A DNA stretch of 60,472 bases, taken from positions 1 to 60,472 of the forward strand of contig DFJS01000042.1 of assembly GCA_002373165.1 (NCBI GenBank), in the 5' to 3' direction. How positions within the stretch are numbered: the first letter of the stretch is position 1; each line of letters begins with the position of its first letter. Shown here piece by piece: positions 25,361-33,962 of this stretch. The notes under the pieces are model-generated. The model had not been told where the DNA came from. It was given only the letters and a program-made list of their open reading frames with translations, and did no database searches. Made by a program: the position numbers and the translations under genes. The stretch is from Ruminococcus sp. UBA3665. Lineage in GTDB: Bacteria > Bacillota > Clostridia > Oscillospirales > Ruminococcaceae.

Positions 25361-26619
25361 AAACAGGATATTTTCACAGATTTGCCGCCCTGCTGTGCTG
25401 TGCCGCTCTGCTGACTGCTTCCGGATGCAGCAGCGAGCCTGTTGTCACAGAACAAATCCAGCAGACTGAAATTTCTCTCTCATGGTGGGGCAACGATGCC
25501 AGAAATAAATATACTATCGAAGCTGTTGAACAGTTTGAAGAACTGCACCCCGAAATCAAAGTAAAGTGCAGCTATTCCGAGTGGTCAGGCTATGAAACCC
25601 GCAACCGCATCCAGATGATTTCCGATACCGAAGCCGATGTCATGCAGATCAACTACGGCTGGCTGGAACAGTATTCCCCCGACGGCGAGGGCTATTATGA
25701 TATTTATAATCTTAATGCTATGGATATTTCCCAGTTCAGCGAAGACATGCTCCGGTACGGCCTGAAAAACGATCATCTGAATGCTATCCCCATCGCCATG
25801 AATGCACAGACGGTCTATATCAACAAGACCATCTATGACAGCTACGGCCTGGATGTGCCGAAAACATGGGATGATCTGTTCCATGCTGCCGAAGTTATGA
25901 AAGCCGATGACATTTATCCGCTGAGTGCGGCTTCCAAGGCTATGTGGCTGTATCTGATTACCTATACCGAACAGGCCGCCAACAAGACGATTATCAATAA
26001 TTCCGGAAAACTGAATTTCAACGCGAATGATTTCAAAACAATGATAGAATTCTATCAGCGGCTGATTGATGAACATGTAATGCCCCAGATTGATTTTTAT
26101 CAGCGTCTGGAACTGGATAACGAAAAATATGCCGGTTCTGTGGCATGGATCAGTGATGCCGTCAACTATTTCGGCGATGCTGTTGCCAAAGGCCGCGAAA
26201 TTGTCGCCGCTGATTATACTACTATCGACGGAACCAATCCCGGAAAAGGCTGGTATGCCAAGCCTGCAACAATGTACGCCGTCAGCAAAAATACGGAACA
26301 TCCGCAGGAAGCCGCTATTCTGCTTAATTATCTCATGAACAGTTCCGAAATGGCCGAACTTCAGGGCATTGAAAAAGGCATTCCGCTGAGTGCCGCCGCA
26401 CAGGAAACACTGAAAGAACAAAATCTTCTGACAGGCATTCAATATGAAGCTTCCCAGAAAATGGAAGGCTGTACGCTCGGCGAACTGGATCCTGTTCTGG
26501 AAAAAGGCGGCATGATTGATGATTTCTTTGCGGCCTGCAATGATGTCATCTATGAAGTAAAAGATATTGATACGGCCTCCAGTGAAGTCTATGCACAGAT
26601 CAAAAGCTATTTCAGTTAA
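25357..26619 (+). CDS. Family-1 extracellular solute-binding lipoprotein (420 aa)
   Basis: A signal peptide ends in a lipobox (LTASGC, Cys24). The mature chain has the SBP_bac_1 order: SLSWWGNDARN, an early VEQFEELHPEIKV helix-strand, MNAQTVYINKTIYDSYG at mid-length, PKTWDDLF, and GWYAKPATMYAVSKN..HPQEAA near the end. These proteins bind oligosaccharides for ABC transporters. No permease or ATPase gene is adjacent. It is instead coupled by an ATGA overlap to the Cache sensor, so a sensory role is at least as likely as transport. A bidirectional terminator follows. Confidence 0.87.
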   Translation: MKTGYFHRFAALLCCAALLTASGCSSEPVVTEQIQQTEISLSWWGNDARNKYTIEAVEQFEELHPEIKVKCSYSEWSGYETRNRIQMISDTEADVMQINYGWLEQYSPDGEGYYDIYNLNAMDISQFSEDMLRYGLKNDHLNAIPIAMNAQTVYINKTIYDSYGLDVPKTWDDLFHAAEVMKADDIYPLSAASKAMWLYLITYTEQAANKTIINNSGKLNFNANDFKTMIEFYQRLIDEHVMPQIDFYQRLELDNEKYAGSVAWISDAVNYFGDAVAKGREIVAADYTTIDGTNPGKGWYAKPATMYAVSKNTEHPQEAAILLNYLMNSSEMAELQGIEKGIPLSAAAQETLKEQNLLTGIQYEASQKMEGCTLGELDPVLEKGGMIDDFFAACNDVIYEVKDIDTASSEVYAQIKSYFS

Positions 26620-26623
26620 TATT

Positions 26624-26656
26624 AAAAATCCCGGTCAGGCCGACCGGGATTTTTTT
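26624..26656. terminator. Bidirectional intrinsic terminator
   Basis: AAAAATCCCGGTC pairs with GACCGGGATTTTT around AGGCC, with A and T runs on both sides. It lies between the convergent binding-protein genes. Confidence 0.92.
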
Positions 26657-26660
26657 GCAG

Positions 26661-27896
26661 TTATTTCGTTCTGACTGGGACAATAATCTGACCGACCATT
26701 CTGTCAAGCAGGTTCTGTAAATTTTCATTCTGAGGATTGCCCTCGGCAATTGTCAGGCCGAACTGTGCAGAAGCATCCCAGAACGGATCGGCTACATGCT
26801 GAATATATGCATAAGGAGCCTGTTCCGCAGTAGCGGCAACCGCAGGTGATGCCTTGACTTCGTCAGAATTGGCAGCACTGACATTTGCCGGACATTGGCC
26901 GATTGATTCAAAACGTTTCAGCTGTGTTTCTTCATTTGTAAGATATTCGGCAAGCCGCGTAGCCCAGACGGCATTTTCCGTATAGGCATTGATTGCAACA
27001 ATCCGATAGCCTGTAAAGCTTGCCATCTGGATTTGTTCTCCGTCGAGGGTATAAGTCGGCAGTTTGGCGGCGGCATAATGATCTCCCCAGGCATTGGAAA
27101 GTTCTTCTGCATGCCACTGACCGCTGACTCCGGCAATGACTTCATCGGCGGCGGCATGTTCCACAAATTCGCCGTTGGGCAGATAAAGAAATCCGGGATT
27201 TCCGGAAATATCCAGAAGTGCCTGCGTGACAGCAACGCCCGTATGATCTGTGTTGACTGCATTCCAGTTGCAAAGATTGGCGGCTTTTTCTTCGTTATAT
27301 TCCAAGTTCAGGCCTGCGCCCTTGAAGAACGAAAACAGATACCATCCGCTGCTGAAATCCATTGTAAATTTCTTATCATTTTTGGCGGCAATCTCCATAA
27401 TTTTGTCCAGACTTGTCACATCCTTTTCGGACAGATAGGCTTTGTTATAATACAGGAAATAGCCGTTGCCGGATGACAAAGGATAGCCGTACAGCTTTCC
27501 GTCGCGCATGACTGTCTGTGCCGCTGTTGTCGACTCACCTCCGACAGAGGCAATCACGGAATCTTTATTTTCTGTAATTTCCAGAAGCGTACCGCTCTGG
27601 TACAGTTCATCTACCTGATCATTGGCAATATTAAAAATATCGGAAGCCTGCCGGGGAGCTTTGACGATATCATCACTGCTCTGATCTTTGATTGTATAGC
27701 TTAAATTGACCTTGCTGGAATTGATCTGCTGGAATTTGGCAATCTGCTCTGTCAGGATATCTTCCGGCGCGATATCGCTGGCGATAGTCAGATGTACGTT
27801 CTGAAATTCCTCTTCCGGCTCTTCATTCTGTGAACATCCGGCTGTCATGGATGCAAACAGCGCGACTGCCAGAACAGTACTCAAATATTTCTTCAT
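26661..27896 (-). CDS. Maltodextrin-type extracellular binding lipoprotein (411 aa)
   Basis: The lipobox is MTAGC (Cys21). The chain fits the MalE/GanO branch of family-1 binding proteins: HLTIASDIAPED at the start, VMRDGKLYGYPLSSGNGYFL, then AEYLTNEETQLKRFESIGQ and YIQHVADPFWDASAQFG near the C-terminus. It should capture malto- or galacto-oligosaccharides at the membrane. The usual malF/malG-type permeases are not in this window, so it is an orphan here. It has its own promoter (27,992-28,020). Its leader carries a tandem CTGTGAATT repeat at about 27,921-27,941, which might be an operator. Confidence 0.85.
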   Translation of the reverse strand: MKKYLSTVLAVALFASMTAGCSQNEEPEEEFQNVHLTIASDIAPEDILTEQIAKFQQINSSKVNLSYTIKDQSSDDIVKAPRQASDIFNIANDQVDELYQSGTLLEITENKDSVIASVGGESTTAAQTVMRDGKLYGYPLSSGNGYFLYYNKAYLSEKDVTSLDKIMEIAAKNDKKFTMDFSSGWYLFSFFKGAGLNLEYNEEKAANLCNWNAVNTDHTGVAVTQALLDISGNPGFLYLPNGEFVEHAAADEVIAGVSGQWHAEELSNAWGDHYAAAKLPTYTLDGEQIQMASFTGYRIVAINAYTENAVWATRLAEYLTNEETQLKRFESIGQCPANVSAANSDEVKASPAVAATAEQAPYAYIQHVADPFWDASAQFGLTIAEGNPQNENLQNLLDRMVGQIIVPVRTK

Positions 27897-27991
27897 AATA
27901 ATTCCTCCCTGATTTGATTTCTGTGAATTTTCTGTGAATTGTGAAAAAGCAAATTTTCTCTGTTTTATGTGTATTCCAGTGATACTTCTTT

Positions 27992-28020
27992 ATTATAGCA
28001 TGAAATTATGAACTTTTCAA
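27992..28020 (-). promoter_or_regulatory. Sigma-A promoter of the maltodextrin-binding protein gene
   Basis: TTGAAA (28,015-28,020), 17 bases, TATAAT (27,992-27,997). It is back to back with the promoter at 28,038. Confidence 0.83.
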
Positions 28021-28037
28021 CTAAACGGCACTGCCGG

Positions 28038-28066
28038 TTGACAAATTAACTGTTTTATGCTATAAT
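28038..28066 (+). promoter_or_regulatory. Sigma-A promoter of the phosphoesterase gene
   Basis: TTGACA (28,038-28,043), 17 bases, TATAAT (28,061-28,066). Confidence 0.85.
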
Positions 28067-28101
28067 CAATCATAATTACACAGAACAGGAGGAAAATTTC
28101 T

Positions 28102-28794
28102 ATGATCTACATGACAGGCGACACCCATGCCGATATTGACAGAATTATTGATTTCTGCCGGAAAGTGCCCACATCCAAAGAGGATATTATGATTATCCTG
28201 GGCGATGCCGGATTTAATTATTTCTGCAATACGGCCGATCAGGAGCTGAAACAAAAAGCACAGGAACTGCCGCTGACATTTTTCTGTATTCACGGCAATC
28301 ATGAAGAACGGCCGCAGAACATAAAAACATATCAGGAAACAGAATTCCACGGCGGAACTGCTTTCCGGGAAGAAGCTTTTCCGGATTTATATTTCGCCAA
28401 AGACGGAGAGTTTTATCAGCTTGGCGGAAAAACCTGTCTTGTCATCGGCGGAGCGTATTCTGTCGATAAATTTTACCGGCTGGCCTTCGGCTATCACTGG
28501 TACGAATCCGAACAGCCTGACGATGCCGAAAAACAGCGCATTGAACAGAAAATTACGGAACACGGCTGGAAAACAGACTATGTTCTTTCCCATACCTGTC
28601 CGTATGCTACGCGGCCGACACATCTGTTTCTTTCCGGCATTGACCAGTCCAAAGTGGATAATTCCATGGAACACTGGCTTCAGAAAATCAGTGACCAGCT
28701 GGAATTTGAACGCTGGTATTTCGGCCATTATCATGACGACTGGAAAAACGGCAGATATGAAATGCTGTTCCGGAGTATCATAGAATTAACGTAA
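28102..28794 (+). CDS. Calcineurin-like metallophosphoesterase (230 aa)
   Basis: AGGAGG lies upstream of the ATG. The metal-site motifs appear in order and intact: TGDTHAD (residues 5-11), ILGDAGFNY (~33-41), IHGNHEE, LSHTCP and FGHYHDD near the end. This predicts a two-metal phosphoesterase of about the usual length. The substrate is unknown. A diverged paralogue lies at 57,415-58,095, in which two of these motifs have changed. The gene is transcribed alone, from its own promoter to its own terminator. Confidence 0.85.
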   Translation: MIYMTGDTHADIDRIIDFCRKVPTSKEDIMIILGDAGFNYFCNTADQELKQKAQELPLTFFCIHGNHEERPQNIKTYQETEFHGGTAFREEAFPDLYFAKDGEFYQLGGKTCLVIGGAYSVDKFYRLAFGYHWYESEQPDDAEKQRIEQKITEHGWKTDYVLSHTCPYATRPTHLFLSGIDQSKVDNSMEHWLQKISDQLEFERWYFGHYHDDWKNGRYEMLFRSIIELT

Positions 28795-28801
28795 TCTGCA
28801 T

Positions 28802-28843
28802 AGAATCTGCTGTACCCGGGTACGGCAGATTCTGTTAATTTTG
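28802..28843 (+). terminator. Intrinsic terminator after the phosphoesterase gene
   Basis: AGAATCTGC (28,802-28,810) pairs with GCAGATTCT (28,825-28,833), with an inner GTAC/GTAC stem, followed by TTAATTTTG. Confidence 0.75.
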
Positions 28844-28916
28844 TACAAAAAATTAAAATATAATTTAAAAATATTATTTTAAAAATGTCTTTTTGGAGTA
28901 GAAGTGTCCATTCGGG

Positions 28917-28927
28917 TATGCTATAAT
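28917..28927 (+). promoter_or_regulatory. Extended -10 promoter of the DUF6110/ATPase operon
   Basis: TATGCTATAAT has TG one base before TATAAT (28,922-28,927), an extended -10 element. No good -35 box is seen at the usual distance, so an activator may be needed. Confidence 0.65.
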
Positions 28928-28956
28928 AACTAAAATACCAACAAGGAGGTCTTTTT

Positions 28957-29262
28957 ATGAAACTGAAAAATTTACCCTGGTCTGAAATCGGCCTGTTCGC
29001 AGGCGGCCTGCTGTTCGGCACAGCCGGACTGAAAATCCTCGGCAGCAAAGATGCCAAAAAAATCTATACCCATGCCACTGCCGCTGTGCTCCGCGCCAAA
29101 GACAGTGTAATGTCCACTGCCGATACAATCCGCGAAAACTGCAATGATATCCTCACAGATGCCAAGGAAATCAACGAACAAAGAGCAGAAGAAGAAGAAA
29201 ATGCTTTTCTGAAAGATGATTTTCTGGATGAAGCTCTTTCTCAGCCCGGCGAAACAGAATAA
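28957..29262 (+). CDS. DUF6110 family protein (101 aa)
   Basis: AGGAGG precedes the ATG. A short polar head (MKLKNLPWSEIG) is followed by a hydrophobic, Gly-rich segment (LFAGGLLFGTAGLKIL, ~12-28) and a helical, acidic soluble tail. This fits DUF6110, a family found next to metal-transporting P-type ATPases; its function is not known. It lies 32 bases before the ATPase gene and shares its promoter. A role as accessory subunit or metal-handling partner is inferred from this linkage only. Confidence 0.75.
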   Translation: MKLKNLPWSEIGLFAGGLLFGTAGLKILGSKDAKKIYTHATAAVLRAKDSVMSTADTIRENCNDILTDAKEINEQRAEEEENAFLKDDFLDEALSQPGETE

Positions 29263-29294
29263 GCCGTTTCTCTTACAGAAAGGGGGAACGCCTT

Positions 29295-31379
29295 ATGAAG
29301 TGTAAAATTCTGCACGAATCTGCACACAGTATGCGCCTGCATCTGATGCAGAAGCATATGTCACTTTCACAGGCCGATATTCTGGAATTTTATCTTCGTT
29401 CTCAGGACGGCGTGACAGATGTCAGAGTATTCGACCGAACCTGTGATGTCATTATTCAGTATACCTGCGGCAGAACAGCAATTATCCGCATGATGGCAAA
29501 ATTTGCCTATACGGAACAAAATGCAGCTCTGGTGCCGGAAAAAACCGGCAGAGCACTCAGCCGGACTTATGAAGAAAAGCTTTCCTGGCTGATTCTCCGG
29601 AAACTCTTCAAGCGTACTGTCATTCCCGAACCTGTCAGAATGCTGCTGACAATAGGAACTTCTGTAAAATATATTCTGGAAGGTCTGAAAGCTCTCCTGC
29701 ACGGCAAGCTGGAAGTCTGTGTGCTTGATGCCGCCGCCATCACGGCCGCACTTGTACAGGGCGATTACGATACGGCCGGCTCTGTGATGTTCCTGCTGAA
29801 TATCGGCGATATTCTGGACGAATGGACTCACAGAAAATCCGTTGATGATCTGGCGCGCACCATGTCGCTGGGAATTGAACAGGTCTGGCTGAAAACGGAT
29901 GAAAATGAAATTCTTGTTCCTGTCAGTCAGATTCAGCAGGGCGATCAGGTCATTGTCCGCATGGGCAGTGTCATTCCGTTTGACGGAAAAGTAATTTCCG
30001 GAGAAGCTTCTGTTAATCAGGCCTCTATGACGGGCGAATCTGCCGCTGTTCACAAGCATGAAGGCAGTGCTGTCTATGCCGGAACTGTCATCGAAGAAGG
30101 CGAATGCCTGATTCAGGTGGAACAGATATCCGGTTCCGGAAGATATGACAGAATTGTCCATATGATAGAATCTTCTGAAAAATTAAAATCCCAGGCAGAA
30201 GACAAAGCCACTCACCTGGCAGACCAGCTTGTTCCGTGGAGTTTTGCCGGAACGGTTCTTGTCTATCTGCTGACGGGCAATCTGACAAAAGCACTCTCTG
30301 TGCTGATGGTCGATTTTTCCTGTGCGCTGAAACTGGCAATGCCTGTGGCAGTGCTTTCGGCAATGCGCGAATGCAGTCAAAGAGGCATTACCGTCAAGGG
30401 CGGCCGTTTTCTGGAAGCTGTTTCCGAAGCCGATACGATTGTATTCGACAAAACGGGAACACTCACTTATGCTTCTCCCAGAGTTTCCCGGATTGTGACA
30501 TTCGGAAATCATGAAGAAAACGAAATGCTCCGGCTGGCGGCCTGTCTGGAAGAACATTTTCCGCATTCTGTTGCGAATGCCGTTGTCAAAGCTGCTGCCG
30601 AGCGCGGTCTGCTTCATGAAGAATGCCATTCCAAGCCGGAATATATCATCGCCCACGGCATTGCAAGCTATGTCGGCGAACAGCGGGTTCTGATCGGAAG
30701 CTATCATTTTATTTTTGAAGACGAGGGCTGTTATGTACCGTTCGGGGAAGAAGAAAAAATCTGCTCGATTCCCAGGGACAATTCCCGGCTTTATCTGGCA
30801 GTTGCCGACGAACTGGCGGCAGTTATCTGCATTGAAGATCCTCTCCGGGAAGAAGCCGCCGATGTCATTGACAGACTACATCAGCAGGGATTTTCCAATA
30901 TCATCATGATGACAGGCGACAGCAAGCATACTGCCCGGAGCGTTGCCGAAACAGTGGGCGTAGATGAATTTTATTCCGAAGTTCTGCCGGAAGACAAGGC
31001 CGGATATATCCGCCGGGTACATGAACAGGGCAGAAAAGTCATCATGATCGGCGACGGCATTAACGATTCCCCTGCCCTTTCAGAAGCCGATGCCGGCATT
31101 GCCATCAGCACGGGTGCCGCCATTGCACGGGAGATTGCCGATATTACCATTTCTGCCGAAAATCTGTATGCGCTGGCGGAATTAAAACGCCTGAGTGATG
31201 CTTTAATGCGGCGCATTCATGCGAACTACAGGTTTATCATCAGCTTTAATTCACTGCTGCTGATACTGGGGATAGTGGGCATTCTGCCGCCTGCGGGGTC
31301 GGCCTTCCTGCACAACGTCTCGACACTGGCAATCGGCATGAACAGCATGACTAATTTAAAAACCAAACATCAGAATTAA
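29295..31379 (+). CDS. P1B-type heavy-metal ATPase lacking the CPx motif (694 aa)
   Basis: Residues 1-75 resemble a degenerate HMA domain with no CxxC. The actuator domain has MTGESAAV; the phosphorylation loop is DKTGTLT with Asp385. The nucleotide-binding motif reads EEHFPHSVANAV, and the hinge reads MTGDSKHTA and MIGDGINDSPAL. In the ion-binding helix the usual CPCAL is replaced by FSCAL (residues 341-345): the first cysteine and the proline are gone and one cysteine (Cys343) remains. This changes the metal site, so the transported ion cannot be taken from canonical Cu, Zn or Co classes. The preceding DUF6110 gene is probably its partner. A terminator follows. Confidence 0.88.
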   Translation: MKCKILHESAHSMRLHLMQKHMSLSQADILEFYLRSQDGVTDVRVFDRTCDVIIQYTCGRTAIIRMMAKFAYTEQNAALVPEKTGRALSRTYEEKLSWLILRKLFKRTVIPEPVRMLLTIGTSVKYILEGLKALLHGKLEVCVLDAAAITAALVQGDYDTAGSVMFLLNIGDILDEWTHRKSVDDLARTMSLGIEQVWLKTDENEILVPVSQIQQGDQVIVRMGSVIPFDGKVISGEASVNQASMTGESAAVHKHEGSAVYAGTVIEEGECLIQVEQISGSGRYDRIVHMIESSEKLKSQAEDKATHLADQLVPWSFAGTVLVYLLTGNLTKALSVLMVDFSCALKLAMPVAVLSAMRECSQRGITVKGGRFLEAVSEADTIVFDKTGTLTYASPRVSRIVTFGNHEENEMLRLAACLEEHFPHSVANAVVKAAAERGLLHEECHSKPEYIIAHGIASYVGEQRVLIGSYHFIFEDEGCYVPFGEEEKICSIPRDNSRLYLAVADELAAVICIEDPLREEAADVIDRLHQQGFSNIIMMTGDSKHTARSVAETVGVDEFYSEVLPEDKAGYIRRVHEQGRKVIMIGDGINDSPALSEADAGIAISTGAAIAREIADITISAENLYALAELKRLSDALMRRIHANYRFIISFNSLLLILGIVGILPPAGSAFLHNVSTLAIGMNSMTNLKTKHQN

Positions 31380-31390
31380 CCAAATTAGAA

Positions 31391-31427
31391 AATACCGTCC
31401 GGAACATTTCCGGGCGGTACTTTTTTA
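31391..31427. terminator. Bidirectional terminator between the ATPase and hpf
   Basis: TACCGTCCGGAA pairs with TTCCGGGCGGTA (one G-T pair), followed by CTTTTTTA on the plus strand and a weaker T-rich tail on the minus strand. Confidence 0.85.
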
Positions 31428-31443
31428 TCGCAGTGCAATAGCG

Positions 31444-31965
31444 TTAATCTTCCGGCTGGAGTACAGCATAGCCTTCATCGGCGCGCTGGTATACAACATT
31501 GACATTTCCGTCAGCTGCATTCTTGAACATAAAGAAATTATGGCCGAGCATATTCATCTGAAGAATAGCTTCTTCTGTTGTCATCGGGCGCATATCGAAT
31601 TTTTTATAGCGGATGACATTGATATCAGCTTCTTCCACAGTATCTTCAAATTCCTGCTTGAAGGCAGTATCTTTCAGACGTTTTTCCAGTCTTGTTTTAT
31701 TTTTGCGGATCTGGCGGATAATTTTATCCACAGCCGCATCCAGAGCATCTGTTTTGTCAGCAGCGGTCTGTTCGGCGCGGTAGAACATATCATCATAGCG
31801 GACAGTCAGTTCCAGAATAATCTGGCCTCTCTGTTCGGTCAGCATAATTTTGGCATCTGCCTCGCTGCCGAAGAACTTATCCAGCTTAGAATCAAGCCGT
31901 TTCTGTGCATAATCTGTGAATGCCTGTGATACCTGCATTTTTTTTGCATTGATTGTAATATTCAT
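31444..31965 (-). CDS. hpf: Long-form ribosome hibernation promoting factor (173 aa)
   Basis: The ATG at 31,965 has AAGGAGG nine bases upstream; the frame opens 22 codons earlier. Residues 1-100 are the YfiA/RaiA ribosome-binding domain (MNITINAKKMQVSQAFTDYA, LDKFFGSEADAKIMLTEQRG). Residues ~115-173 are the C-terminal dimerisation domain of long HPF (VIRYKKFDMRPMTTEEAILQ, MLGHNFFMFKNA). The protein joins two 70S ribosomes into inactive 100S dimers in stationary phase or starvation. It is monocistronic with its own promoter. Confidence 0.95.
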   Translation of the reverse strand: MNITINAKKMQVSQAFTDYAQKRLDSKLDKFFGSEADAKIMLTEQRGQIILELTVRYDDMFYRAEQTAADKTDALDAAVDKIIRQIRKNKTRLEKRLKDTAFKQEFEDTVEEADINVIRYKKFDMRPMTTEEAILQMNMLGHNFFMFKNAADGNVNVVYQRADEGYAVLQPED

Positions 31966-32002
31966 AAAAATAATTCCTCCTTTACAGGCTTTTGACAATC
32001 TT

Positions 32003-32031
32003 ATTATAGCATATTTTATAAAAAAAGTCAA
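32003..32031 (-). promoter_or_regulatory. Sigma-A promoter of hpf
   Basis: TTGACT (32,026-32,031), 17 bases, TATAAT (32,003-32,008) preceded by TG. Confidence 0.83.
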
Positions 32032-32078
32032 GCGATTTTTAAAATTTTATAAAAATTATAAAAGCGGGCGGAATGCAG

Positions 32079-32107
32079 TTGCAGTTTCCGCCAAAAAGTA
32101 TTATAAT
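32079..32107 (+). promoter_or_regulatory. Sigma-A promoter of the FHA-SEDS-PBP operon
   Basis: TTGCAG (32,079-32,084), 17 bases, TATAAT (32,102-32,107). Confidence 0.75.
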
Positions 32108-32145
32108 AAAGACAAGTATTATTTTTTGAAAGAAGTGAATGAATT

Positions 32146-32622
32146 ATGCCAGAAATCTTATCAGAATTATGGGCGATGCTCTCTTCCCTGCAAGTACCCG
32201 ATCTGGTGCTGAGTGCCGCAGCAGTTGTCATTCTGGATTTATTTGCAATTGCAATTATCTTTGCTGTCGGCCGCGAAAGCCGTCTGTGCCGGAAACGCTG
32301 GCAAAAAGTCAGCGCAGGGCTGGAACTCCGCCGCCGGGCAGAACAGAAAGAACTGCATTATCCGCTGGAAGCAGATGAAATTCTGCTGGGAAGGCACACT
32401 TCGGCAGATATTCAGATCAAAGATGCCTCTGTTTCGCGCTATCATGCCGTCATGACAGTTACCGGTGGCGTATGGACAATTACAGACCTGAATGCCAAGA
32501 GCGGCACATTTGTCAACGATCAGCGCATCCGGCAGAAGAAGCTTGCACCCGGCGACTGTATCCGGCTGGGAAATGCGAAACTATGGATTGTCCGGCGGCC
32601 GTTTTCTGAAGAAGAAGAATAA
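32146..32622 (+). CDS. Membrane-anchored FHA-domain protein (158 aa)
   Basis: The ribosome site is weak (AAAGAAGTGA). A transmembrane helix lies at about residues 20-41. The FHA fold spans ~75-150 with LLGRHTSADIQIKD, SVSRYHAVM and DLNAKSGTFVND, the Arg, Ser-Arg-x-His and Asn residues that bind phosphothreonine. The C-terminus is acidic. It starts an operon with a SEDS glycosyltransferase and a class B PBP, the same order as fhaB-rodA-pbpA in Actinobacteria. There, FHA proteins report Ser/Thr kinase (PknB/PrkC) signals to wall synthesis. No kinase gene lies in this window. Confidence 0.87.
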   Translation: MPEILSELWAMLSSLQVPDLVLSAAAVVILDLFAIAIIFAVGRESRLCRKRWQKVSAGLELRRRAEQKELHYPLEADEILLGRHTSADIQIKDASVSRYHAVMTVTGGVWTITDLNAKSGTFVNDQRIRQKKLAPGDCIRLGNAKLWIVRRPFSEEEE

Positions 32623-32639
32623 CCGGAAAGGAGCCTGTT

Positions 32640-33962
32640 ATGTATAAAAACCGCTTATCATATTCCGGAGCAGTTATTTTGCTGTTTCTGACTCATCTTT
32701 CTATGCTGGGGCTGGTATTTATCCGGGGCAGCATTGCTGCGCCGATGGATTTCCTCAAACTGACCGGAGCTGTTATCGGGCTGGATATCGGCTATCTGCT
32801 GATTACGCTGTGGTATAAGCAAATGACTTATACATTGGATTTTATGCTGTTATGCATTTTAAATATCAGTTTGATTTTTCAGTCCTGTTTCGGGGGGATT
32901 CATTTATCTGTCAAGCATCTGATTTCCTGCGTGATGTGTCTGGCGGCCTGTGAAGCAGGATTTCTGCTGACAAGAAATCACGAATGGATCCGGAAAAATA
33001 AAAAATATATTTATATCCTGATTTTTATTTTATTTATTTCTATTATCTTTTTTACAGATAACCAGAAAAAATGGATTACTATCGGCAGTTTTTCAATTCA
33101 GCCTTCGGAATTCATCAAGCCCTGTTTTATTCTGGTCTGTGCGGCATCGATTGTAGAACTGCATGAAAAACTGAAAATAGCATTTTTCTACATCTCGAAA
33201 GATTCACTGACACTCTGCATTGTTGCTTTGTTTATTTTCGCCTTGCAGTGGTGGTGCCACGATCTGGGAAGCCTGCCGACTTTTGGCATGATTTTTCTGT
33301 GTGCGCTGTTCTGCCGGTTCTGCTATCCGAAAGCGAAAATTTCCAAGCGTGTTGTCGCAATTGTCTGTGCCGCCGGAGTGCTGGTTCTGATTGCCGCCTG
33401 GAATCTTGCGCCGGATTATGTACAAAAGCGTCTGCATGTTGATATCTGGGCTGACCGCTACGGCGACGGCTATCAGCAGTGTGAAGCCCTGATCGGCATT
33501 GCCAAAGGCGGCTGGCTCGGACTGGGTGCCGGAAACGGTTCGCTTTATAAAATATTCGCACATGATTCTGATATTGTCTTTGCGACAATCTGCGAAGAAT
33601 GGGGGCTGTTATATGCAGCTCTGACAATTATGCTGATTCTGATTATGCTGATGACGGTACTCATGAATCCGCCGAAAAATTATTATCATGCCATGATGAC
33701 GGCCGGCGTGACAGCTGCATTTCTGATGCAGATGTCGCTGAATATTTTCGGCTCCTGCAATCTGATTCCTTTTACGGGAGTGACTCTGCCGTTTATTTCA
33801 GCCGGAGGAAGTTCCATGATGTCGTGCGGCTTTCTGGTAGGAATGCTGAAAGCCGGACAGTCGCCGCTGTTCCAGCATGAAGTTATGAAGCGCAAACGTC
33901 AGAAACAGCGTCAGAAAGCCAGAAAGGCCGCTCAAAAACAGCAAAGGAGGAGTGCCGCATGA
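32640..33962 (+). CDS. SEDS-family peptidoglycan glycosyltransferase (RodA/FtsW-like, 440 aa)
   Basis: AAAGGAG precedes the ATG, 17 bases after the FHA gene. About ten transmembrane segments are seen. SEDS landmarks occur in order: SIQPSEFIKPC (~160), HDLGSLPTFG (~203-212), ALIGIAKGGWLGLGAGNG (~285-303), HDSDIVFATICEEWG (~309-323) and TGVTLPFISAGGSSMM (~380-395). SEDS proteins polymerise lipid II with a class B PBP; the partner gene follows with an ATGA overlap. The last 25 residues are basic (KRKRQKQRQKARKAAQKQQ). Sequence alone does not settle whether it serves elongation, division or sporulation. Confidence 0.9.
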   Translation: MYKNRLSYSGAVILLFLTHLSMLGLVFIRGSIAAPMDFLKLTGAVIGLDIGYLLITLWYKQMTYTLDFMLLCILNISLIFQSCFGGIHLSVKHLISCVMCLAACEAGFLLTRNHEWIRKNKKYIYILIFILFISIIFFTDNQKKWITIGSFSIQPSEFIKPCFILVCAASIVELHEKLKIAFFYISKDSLTLCIVALFIFALQWWCHDLGSLPTFGMIFLCALFCRFCYPKAKISKRVVAIVCAAGVLVLIAAWNLAPDYVQKRLHVDIWADRYGDGYQQCEALIGIAKGGWLGLGAGNGSLYKIFAHDSDIVFATICEEWGLLYAALTIMLILIMLMTVLMNPPKNYYHAMMTAGVTAAFLMQMSLNIFGSCNLIPFTGVTLPFISAGGSSMMSCGFLVGMLKAGQSPLFQHEVMKRKRQKQRQKARKAAQKQQRRSAA

